Positions 55,637 to 64,000 of a stretch of 64,000 nt of DNA are shown here, in pieces. Location: positions 124,001-188,000 of the forward strand of contig JARGSG010000250.1 of assembly GCA_030374805.1 (NCBI GenBank), given 5' to 3'. The position numbers and the translations under genes are program-made. The DNA comes from Gracilaria gracilis. Taxonomy: Eukaryota; Rhodophyta; Florideophyceae; Gracilariales; Gracilariaceae. Numbering within the stretch: position 1 is the stretch's first letter; every line of letters starts with the position of its first letter. Below the pieces are notes generated by a model. The model ran no database searches, was not told where the DNA came from, and saw only the letters and a program-made list of their open reading frames with translations.

Positions 55637-56564
55637 ACAAGTGTAGAGCTCATTATAATGTTACGAATAAGGAGTTCTTGCTCGAAAATTGGTTGTTCCA
55701 TCTCCGAACCCCTACCGTATTCTGAGAAGTGACTACCATTAGTCAAAGAAGAAGAAGAGGCCAAGAAACCAGACTGCAGTGTGAAGAAAACAGAGCAAAA
55801 GCAAAAAGAAACGTTAACGGAGAGAAGGAAATAATCTGATCAATGGTATATTCCGGATTAGAAATTCCAGAGCGAGAACTTCTAGGTGTTGTATCGTGTT
55901 CATCTGAGTTTAAGCTATTGTATTTGCTATTCGGCGCGATGGAACCTGAAACTATAGTCAGACGAGGAACAGGATTGATACTACTACAATAAGGAATTGG
56001 AAACGGAGATATGATATTTCAGTGGCTGATGATGGAAAGTATTGTGGACGTCATTTTTGTGGCCACGTTGGCTAAACGACGCGGGTGGTGACAACCCAGA
56101 ACAAGACTAGAATGCCAGGGGGTACCAGCCTATGAAGGCAATGAGTAACAGCGTAAGCCGCTGAATAGCCCAAACTATGAGTATTGAGATGGCACACGGT
56201 GGTGCCAGTGATACTTATAACGAACAAAGCGAACTATTCGCGTCCTGTCGGTGAATAACTACGAACCGCTGAAGTCCCCAACAAACTTCAGAAGGAGACT
56301 CGAACGATACGGTAAAAGCTCTACGTCAAACTCCAGGCGCGAACTTAGTAGGCTTACAATTAATCTCGAGACCAATTATGGACGAACGAAGGGGGAGCCA
56401 GTTCGCAGATGTAAGTGACAAGTGGTGAAAGTGCAAGGGAAAGGCCGGATCACTCCGCGGCCAAGCAGAATGAAAGAAAAGAAAGGGGGAAACAAATCAA
56501 TGGAACGAGGAAAACAAGCAATGATTGCGTTTCTGAAAGAAGGGGGGGGTTTGTTGAGCCTGTG

Positions 56565-56609
56565 TTGGTGGTGGTGGTGGTGGTGGTGGTGGTGGTGGTG
56601 GTGGTGGTT
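56565..56609. repeat. (TGG)n microsatellite, about 15 units
   Basis: Uninterrupted TGG/GGT trinucleotide run inside the 1.9-kb insertion. Such runs mutate quickly and produce spurious open frames on both strands. Confidence 0.95.
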
Positions 56610-57260
56610 GAAGATGAGTATCTGAAGTTAGGCATGGCTTATATAGACGATGAAGACCTTCGAATCCAGCTGAATATCGACGGTACAATTTTGTGTAAAC
56701 CATGAGTAACAAGATGTAACCCAGATGCAGTTTTCATGCATGATTGTGTAACCAGTGTAGCCTTACTAGTTGCTCGCAGCCACATAATAGTTTCTTCGGG
56801 TAACAGACAACTTGTCGCAAAGATAATGCTTTGTTGGCACAATTTCCAAGTCTGCGAGAGTTCATAATCACTTCAATCTGAAACCTGATTCGGGAAGATC
56901 ATCCGTTACGTACACGATACAGCAAGTTTCAAGGGAATCTATCGAGCAGTTTTTGCTGCCGAAAATAGCATTAGTGGGTGCGGGAATTTGAAGGGGTTAT
57001 ATCCATGAACATCGCCATTTCACCTCTTCTCCGTGTATTTCCTTGTTGTCCGGATTCATTTCACATCACACGACTGATTACACGAACTTTGCACTGATAG
57101 TGCACGATTTGTACATGAAGTGTACACGTAAGAACATTCCCTCCGTCCTTGGATATATCCTTAAAGTAGAGTTAGTTGGTGGTTAGGTCATTCTCAGGAG
57201 GCGTCTAGGTGATATTCGTAGTGTGGGGAGGGTGCCGGGGCTTCTCTTTGCATTGAGTGC

Positions 57261-57836
57261 ATGCTGCGTTGGAAGTCCACGGATGTACTTCATGTTGGCG
57301 TTCACACGGTGACGCTTCGGTTGCACGTGTATTTCACGGGTAGCGGGGAGAAGTGGTATGCGGTCGACGTCTTCGTTGCCAACACCATGGCACGTTTCCA
57401 TCCTGGTGCTCCGCGTCCCGTCGTCATTCCGCCTGACAGCCCTCATGGACTGCCATTGCCGTTACTGCCGCCGCCGCCCCCGTCGCCGCCTCCGCTACTG
57501 TCGCCCCCGCCCGCAAACTCCCCGCACTTCTCGCCGCCGCCGGTACCCCGAGCCGCCTCGTCGTCTGGTGGGGACTCCGTTCGCTTCGTGCGATATGTCC
57601 CTGCCGTGCACAGTCCGAGGCGTGGAAGTCCGCCCCCTCGAGATGCGGCCAGGCGGATTAGTCGCCGTCGTCGCATATGTGGTGGAAGTGCCGCTGGGCG
57701 CCCTTCCAGCTCCTACCTTCGCGGATGGCACGACGCCATCCGCGTAGTCGAAGAGGAGCTGCCTCGCGGGGCTGTCGCCATCCTGGCCCGACTGCTTCAC
57801 GAGTTGCGGGAAGTGCACGAGCGATATGGGATATAG
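57261..57836 (+). CDS. GC-rich, proline/arginine-rich frame inside the insertion, doubtful
   Basis: 191 codons, not recognised. The N-terminal 55 residues look like ordinary protein (VHTVTLRLHVYF, KWYAVDVFVAN), followed by a Pro-rich linker, an Arg-rich stretch (RRISRRRR) and a helical C-terminal end (LARLLHELREVHERYGI). GC content is far above the surrounding AT-rich array, and the other frames of the same region are also open, so openness itself is weak evidence. The start could also be downstream, for example the ATG of MARFHPGAP. Confidence 0.35.
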   Translation: MLRWKSTDVLHVGVHTVTLRLHVYFTGSGEKWYAVDVFVANTMARFHPGAPRPVVIPPDSPHGLPLPLLPPPPPSPPPLLSPPPANSPHFSPPPVPRAASSSGGDSVRFVRYVPAVHSPRRGSPPPRDAARRISRRRRICGGSAAGRPSSSYLRGWHDAIRVVEEELPRGAVAILARLLHELREVHERYGI

Positions 57837-59000
57837 AATATAAAATATAATGCATATTTGCTACTGTATGCAATAATAAATATACTCTGCTTTCTGCTTA
57901 TCGCTCTTCCTCCTCGCCCTTCTTCCTCATTTTCACACTTTCACAAGTATATTGGGACGATATGGACCTGGCCCGGACCTTTGGCCAACGTACAGCTTTT
58001 CATAAAAGGTGGCTTTTCAGTGAACAACCAGACAGGCTTGAGAAATGCCAATCAAGAAAAGTTGGATTTTTGAGTTCTTTGAGATCATTTTGACTTAATT
58101 TTCGGAAGAAATGGGGTTTCTTGCGCGCATTCAATTACAAATTACAGTTTCCTGTTCAATCTGGGATCGATCAGAAGTACAATTGTACTTGTATTGAAAA
58201 TAAGGTTACCTTCATTTCATTGAGCTTTCACCAGATGAGTACGTCAAATTAACGACAGAAAACTTTGTTGTTATATGAAGAATCGCAGTTCAAGAACATT
58301 TGTTTACAAATTCATTATTTCGAGAGAGCTGCTCACCGTTTTACAAAATAGGTAAAGAGTTCAAAATGAATGCGTTTCCAACAAAACTGTTATCGAAACA
58401 CTCTTTGATAGGCCTCCATATCTGGAGAAAACCTATATATTCTCTATATTGCTCATGCGAAAATAGGCTGCTTACACACGACATGAGCTTCAAGTATATA
58501 ACTGTATTCTTTTAAAGTACATGTGAAAACTGTGCACTTCCTCTTATTCATGTAATGAGTAAAATTGGCCAGACGGTTGCCACTAAATGACTTGGTGCTT
58601 GGTGTTAATACTTTAGGTTCATTATGTGAGACTGTTAACTTTTGCACTCTAGCGTAGAACTCATGAGTGCGTATGGGTTGTGTCGTTTGTGGTTCTAGCG
58701 CCTTTTGGCGTTAGTAGTTGCCAGAGGCCGACCAATCATACCTCTTAGAAAACCTTCTTTGATTATTGAGATGATCTAGCTAAAGCCATCAAATGAGAAT
58801 GCACTTGTGGGCACTTCTCCAGTTGATCGAGCAGAAGAATTTACCGCAAATAAGCGCAATGCATCGTTACAGGACAATGGTTTTCTTAGTTTTCGAATTG
58901 TTATTGTACGGGGTTTTCGTTCTAATACCTCTCTGGTTCTATCGAATTTCTGAAGGCCTCTTTTCCTTTCTTGGCGTTCACACAAAAGGTATTAACTTCA

Positions 59001-59441
59001 TTACCACAAGCAACCCCCATGTTTCTTCTGAACTTTTCCTTTCGCAACGCAACTTGAGCAAATGTTGTAAGATTTCTTCCTTTCCTCATTGAAGTACATT
59101 TTGATTTTGTACTGCGGCTTGAGCCTGCTACAGATTGAACAGTTGTGTTTATCATTAATATCGCCCAGCCTCGCTATGACGCTCTCCGTAGTTTCGGTAC
59201 TGGTAGATTTGCGGTGGCTTTTGCTCTTATCTGAGCACTTGCATTTGCAGCGACCCTCTTCAACGTCTAGAATGCCATGGTCGCAAGGGGTACCATCCTT
59301 TTTCACGGGCTGGCAATCATCCTCACTATACCATAGCTTCTTTTTAGGAGCATGGTTTCGATTCTGAATTGCCATCAACCGATTATGCAATTCAAGAGTT
59401 TTCAACATTTCTGATGGTGAGGAACTGCTGCTGCCTGCCAT
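59001..59441 (-). CDS. Cys-rich small protein, array copy 2
   Basis: Protein sequence identical over all 146 codons to the frame at 52124-52564; see that entry for motifs. It lies 6877 bp downstream, which equals one array period plus the 1908 bp added by the insertion and its duplication. As the surrounding non-coding DNA is also nearly identical, the identity need not mean selection. Confidence 0.45.
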   Translation of the reverse strand: MAGSSSSSPSEMLKTLELHNRLMAIQNRNHAPKKKLWYSEDDCQPVKKDGTPCDHGILDVEEGRCKCKCSDKSKSHRKSTSTETTESVIARLGDINDKHNCSICSRLKPQYKIKMYFNEERKKSYNICSSCVAKGKVQKKHGGCLW

Positions 59442-61985
59442 GTTGAAAATGGGTTGAGTAAATTGGTCGGGTGTTGATAAATTGAAAGAAAACGTCGGTC
59501 TATGTAAATGGAGTCCAGTGTATATGGCTTATATAGAGAACTATGGTTTAGAAAGTACGGTCTCCAGCCAGAGATTTGGCACTATCCCTCCAGCCATGGT
59601 GTGTGTGATTGCACATTTGGACGTGAATATTAGACGAACGCCTGAATGTTGTCCTAAATTCACTACGGTGGAAACCCTTTGCCGCTCTGGGCCTTTCTGT
59701 GGAACTTCAAACGCTCACTTCTTCCAATACACCTCCACGGTGTCAGATTGAGAAATCATATAGCGCGAGAGCTTCTACGAATCGACCAGGTCAATGTGAA
59801 TACCTCAAAATCCAATACGCATTCGTATTCAACTGAGAATTTTATACTACCATATAATTGAAAGTAACGGTCAAGAACGCCAACGATAAAGGATCTCAGT
59901 ATACCTTTATTCAAAAGATGATTTTAAGTACATGAAGGATCAAAACAGCAGTTCCGCAGTCTTGATTGCACTTGTGTTCCAAATAACGATGATTAGAAGT
60001 CCTTGACAAAATATTCTGTCATTGAAACTTCATGATCTAATCAGTAAAACAGCAAATAATCTCTTCTTAGTGCATTCTCCATGCATCTCGATTTTTAGAA
60101 AAAAATAACTTCAATAGATTTTCGTTGCATATTGATGCAAAGGAAAATCAATTACGTTCGACCTGTTCTAATAAACCAGGTGTGAAAATAGTATGGGATT
60201 TTCATTCAACTCGATGTAACGAGGTCTCCCTTGGACTAAAAGGCTGCCTCTGTTTCCAGCAGTTGAGGAAATATAAAACTGTGCCCCTTGGAAACTTGAA
60301 AAGCATATTGAAATGCTGGAAATATATTTCCAGTAGCAAAATGTAATGGTTTCTGGTACTAGTCGTAGCCCAAAATAACCAACTTATTAAATCAGAATGA
60401 GCACCAATATGGGCCACCCCAACAAAATCATTATAAGCAGATTTTTTCGTAGAATGGAGCTTTAGCAGTACAACAAGAAGCACCGAAACTTCTCTGTAGA
60501 AATAACTAAATCATCTGTTGTGATTTCAAGTTCCAAAACTATTCTTTTTAGTACCACCGAAACCTGGAATATATTTTTATATACCTTTTTGGTCTGTGAA
60601 GGTCTAAATACTTACTTCTTTGCGCAGACGGGTAACATTCTATAACGAAGAACTCAATTTTGTTTACCCAAATGAAAATTTTTAATGTTCCCATCCAAAT
60701 TAAAAAAAGAAAGTGCGCATGGAGCCATATAACAAATCTACTTACAAGTGCAAGCCCTATTTTGTATATGAGGCCAGGGCCTCTAAAATTGTGCGAATTA
60801 CATTTTCCGCTGACAGACAGGGCTTCTGGATTCCAAAATATGTACCATCGACCAACATTTTTAGGTGGAGCTCATATAAAGGAATTGTAGTACTATATCA
60901 TTGATTTCAGTCTATCTATTAAAATAGTTTGCCAGACGTGCAGAAACCTAAAGTTCAATAAGTATTTACGATCGGGAGATTGGAGATAGCGTCAACCAAG
61001 GACCGTATCCATTTTCGGGTTGTGTTTCTGGGCCTCGTACATTGCAGTAAGTATGTGCTCCAAAACATAGATTTTAAGTAAAAGAAATGTGCATAGCAGA
61101 TGATTTGGAGAACCAATGGCAGGCAAGTGTGCACATAATCTTTCCCAAAGCAGGTGACGAATTCGACACGCTACCTTCCAATATCGCTCGAAATCGGTTT
61201 CTTACGACAATACTGAACTCTGGATTAGTTGGCATATGGTTTACTCTAGTATTCTGGAATGCTTTCGTTAAAGTGCTGGGTCTTCATGCTTCAAATATTT
61301 AGAAAGATATGAAGCAAGCTGCTCCTGGGTTTCTTGAAGTGCGCTCTTTAAAAAAGGCCCATGTACCCACTAATTTATTCTCATCACATCATCTTCCGCC
61401 GTGAGTGTTTAGAAGTAGTTCAAGTTGATCAATGGAGAAAAATACCTTTGATTTCATCATGAAATCTACTATTCTATAAAACTTCTGCAATGTAAGTAAC
61501 GTAATTCGTACTTTACTTTTCAAAGCAATCGAAATCATGAAAAGTGTTCATCCGAATACTCGTCAACCAATCTCTCAATCTTATGCACTTCTTTTTAATC
61601 AGAATTTAACTCTACATGCCTCTTAAGTATTCGAGTGATCGAACTCAAAAGCAGCCTTAAGGCAAATTGATTCGCACTTGAAACTGCAAAACACATTTGT
61701 ATGTGCAGCTTGTCGAGGTTTTCTTTCTCCGAAAACTTGCACTCTGATTTATCTGTTAATGAAAATTCTTAGCCAATCAAGAGATTCTTTCTAGTTATAT
61801 AGAAAGAATTTCTTCTGTACCGCTTGATGGCAGATGTGTTCGCATTTTTAGAGCATGAACTTTGCGAAGTCTCTTCCCATGTATTCCGGTATCAAACAAT
61901 GATATTGTAATACCGAATACATGTGCAGGCAAAATACACACTTTTTGCGCTTCTTTTCAGATTTCAATTACCTGTGGAATACCTT

Positions 61986-62389
61986 TACTTCAAAATGGAT
62001 TTTTACTTCTACGGATTCTGGATACACTCAGACCTTTAAGCCTTTAATCCAATTCAGTAAAATCCTCTACATCCCGATTCTTTCATCCAACTATTTTCAA
62101 ATGCAGTTGCATAACTAAATTTCGCTTCTCTCTGATCGTTCAAACTTCCTTTCCGACTCCGAGTCCTAGATCCCAGCATCCTGTAGGGGGTGGGACTATA
62201 CCGAACTTTAGCTCACTCTATATCATGCGGATTAAGTAAAATCCACTTAAAATCCTTCTATCATAGTGAATTTTAAGGATTGCGGGTTATCGCGTCTATA
62301 ATATTATATGTTAGCGAATTACATGCAGTGATGTAAAACAGGATTTACACTGTGGTCGGTTTTATGGATTTTGTACTGTACTGTACGAT
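61986..62389. other. No gene recognised
   Basis: AT-rich sequence after the end of the tandem array. Nothing identified. Confidence 0.35.
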
Positions 62390-62860
62390 TAGCGGATTAG
62401 CACGGTTTGATGGGTTTAGCGGATAAGCAGTTTCAGTGGATTAGCAGATTAGTAATTGAACAGGATATAAAGGTTTAGCGGATTAGCAGATTATGTGGTG
62501 TAATGGGATTACCACTGTTGCAGGTTTAGCGCAGGCAAGCTGTTTAAGTGAACTTAAAGGATTATCAGTATATGAAGGTTTAGCAGATTATCAAATATAA
62601 GTTTACGACCTAATATTTATTCTAAGTGTTTAGCGGATTAGCAAAGTTTAAAGAATATGTGAAGTCAACATATTAGAGTGTTAGCGCATTACCAATATTA
62701 GTGGATTAGCGAGTTACTGGAAGTACATGTTTCGGGTGTTATGTGGTCTACCGTGTTTTGGTGGTTTAGCGGTTTAGGAATTTCGTATGATTTGCGTGTT
62801 ACCTAATATGAAGAGGCATTAGTGGATGAGCGGATTAGCTCATTAGATGTGTTCCTCGGT
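62390..62860. repeat. Degenerate minisatellite based on GTTTAGCGGATTAGCA
   Basis: About ten loose copies of GTTTAGCGGATTAGCA or parts of it (TTTAGCGGATTAG, GGATTAGCAGATTA) separated by variable spacers. Copies are irregular, so this is an old or shuffled tandem array. Confidence 0.7.
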
Positions 62861-64000
62861 TTAGTGTTGTAGTCATTATGGATAACTTAGGGGATTATAG
62901 TGGGGATGATTAAGGGGATGATTAGGGGGGAATTTAGGGGGGAATTAGTTAAGCCCACTACGGGGGTTTTCGTTAAGGGGGGGGAATTTTATGTTAGGGC
63001 CCTAGTTGGCCAAGTTAGGGCTCTAGGGGGCCCATGTATGGGTCTCATTTCTGGGTTCAGGGGGACAATCGACTGTAAGAATCCAACGAATTTCGCAAAT
63101 ATATATCTGGTAATGAAGCTCAGTTTTCTTCCTTTGAGGCTAACGGTCCCTTACATGTTTCATTTTTCTTTGTCAAATTGTGTAGCCTTGGTTAGCACTG
63201 GAACTTATATTCCCTTTTTGTGGGAGGGATTGATATGGGGATCTTGTTTTTCCGCTCCATGGTGTTCGGGATGGATTTCTTTTGGTTATGTTAGGGGGAA
63301 TTTGTCGCGCATAGATCCTGAAAGGATCTTAAATGTTGTGGAATGATGAACAGGACATGATGAAGAAGACTGGCAATGATCTATGTGGTATTTACCAGAC
63401 GAGGAATTGAACTGCGCTATGAAGTTTTGGCCAGTGGCGTATCCATTTAATGCCCGAAGCTTAGGAGGCTCATATTTATTCCCCATCAGATGACCTGTTT
63501 TCGTGAATTAATTAACACCACAAGGTCTCTCGCAGAGAAGGTGGGCAATTAATTATTTGTACGATAATCCTGATAACACGTTGGAGAGCCATACATGATT
63601 GCAAACATGATTGCAAAAATCCTCGCAACTCTGATTGGAATATGCGACGTGGCTTTTATTGGGGTCAATTGAAATCACAAGAACGGTTGATAACCTTTTG
63701 GCCTTCAAGTTCGCTGTTTTACTACTTGGCTGCTCTTCTCAATATAAGTAGAATGAAGGAAGAAATTTCACATGGGATGAGATGAAGTCGGCCTTTCATC
63801 TAAAGATGAATAAATAATTTCGTAAAGCAATGGTGAGACAAATGAGACAAATGAAACGCAAAGTATACAAGAACTTATGGATGAAACTTGATGAAGGCAT
63901 CCGAGAAAAGCTATGAAAGTGAGAACGCTATAGATGCGACCGTGAGCCAATTTTCATAAAACACTAGAGCCGGATACTAACAAATATGAAAGAATTGTAG
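62861..64000. other. G-rich tract, then sequence without recognised genes
   Basis: At 62890-62960 there are repeated runs of three to six G separated by ATTTA-type spacers, compatible with G-quadruplex formation. The plus-strand frame 62900-63346 starts in this low-complexity DNA and does not look like a protein gene. The last 650 bp shows nothing recognisable. Confidence 0.4.

Larger units (their letters stand above)
56043..57945 (+). mobile_element. 1903-bp insertion with 5-bp AGTAT duplication, TGT...ACA ends
   Basis: AGTAT at 56038-56042 and 57946-57950 flanks a GC-richer segment starting TGTGGACG and ending TTTCACA. Unit 1 has a single AGTAT at 51057-51061 at the homologous place, so the insertion is well defined. 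A 5-bp duplication with TG...CA ends is typical of LTR retrotransposons, but no internal direct LTR pair was seen, so it could be a solo LTR or a non-autonomous retroelement. It contains a (TGG)n microsatellite and a proline-rich frame. Confidence 0.75.
55637..61985. repeat. Tandem unit 2, interrupted by a 1.9-kb insertion
   Basis: Segments B, C, A and part of D repeat unit 1. B is interrupted at 56042. C from about 58440 to 60830 is almost identical to unit 1, with only a few differences over 2.4 kb, while B and the start of C differ far more. Similarity ends at about 61984, opposite 55104 in unit 1, after GGAATACCT. Confidence 0.8.

Noticed and set aside
56450..56712. Frames rich in Thr, Pro or Val around the TGG repeat
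   Set aside because: Produced by the trinucleotide microsatellite, which is open in all frames.
62900..63346. 148-codon plus-strand frame
   Set aside because: It starts in low-complexity G-rich repeats and has no recognisable motif or coding character.

Overview
The window is eukaryotic nuclear DNA made almost entirely of transposable elements and decayed element genes. I see no operons, ribosome-binding sites, rRNA, complete tRNA or CRISPR array. Coding stretches read through without obvious introns but are cut by single in-frame stops and frameshifts. The mix of Ty1/copia, Ty3/gypsy, CACTA/Tnp2, Harbinger and two pogo-type elements in an intron-poor genome of moderate GC suggests a TE-rich alga. 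A multicellular red alga is my best guess, but this rests on general knowledge and is not proven by the sequence.

Layout. 1-1.66 kb: end of a Tnp2 (CACTA-type) transposase pseudogene on the minus strand, followed by a second basic reading frame (2.68-3.94 kb). 5.1-7.36 kb: decayed copia pol, joined directly to a 3' scrap of a second element (element K) at 7.36-7.6 kb. 7.77-20.85 kb: three large genes, none recognised as a standard transposase. Gene B (minus) is a basic, coiled-coil protein. Gene A (minus) is a fusion of an unknown N-terminal region, a beta-class DNA amino-methyltransferase and a SET domain. Gene C (plus, divergent from A) has a ParB-like motif and a C-terminal 2OG-Fe(II) dioxygenase-like domain. 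The 2.2 kb between A and C is packed with stem-loops. A 277-bp MITE with TA duplications sits inside gene A, and removing it restores an open frame. 21-22 kb: a ketopantoate-reductase-like pseudogene. 22.3-23.3 kb: coiled-coil gene D, which has a relative at 41.1-41.5 kb.

24-25.3 kb: PIF/Harbinger transposase pseudogene. 26.77-29.18 kb: pogo-like element with 15-bp terminal inverted repeats. 30.5-37.2 kb: decayed Ty3/gypsy element on the minus strand. 37.2-41 kb: element K copy 1. 43.6-49.76 kb: element K copy 2 on the opposite strand, split by a well-preserved pogo element (46114-48622) with perfect 18-bp inverted repeats, a TA duplication and an unbroken 746-aa transposase frame. Copy 1 serves as the empty-site control for that insertion. 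49.83-61.98 kb: AT-rich tandem repeat with a period of about 4.97 kb carrying a duplicated 146-codon Cys-rich frame; the second unit is split by a 1903-bp GC-rich insertion flanked by AGTAT. 62.4-62.86 kb: degenerate minisatellite, then G-rich sequence.

The most unusual content is the gene A / hairpin zone / gene C block. It could be a large selfish element carrying a DNA methyltransferase, a histone-methyltransferase-like SET domain and an oxygenase. That grouping is inferred from adjacency and shared decay; no terminal repeats bounding the block were found.
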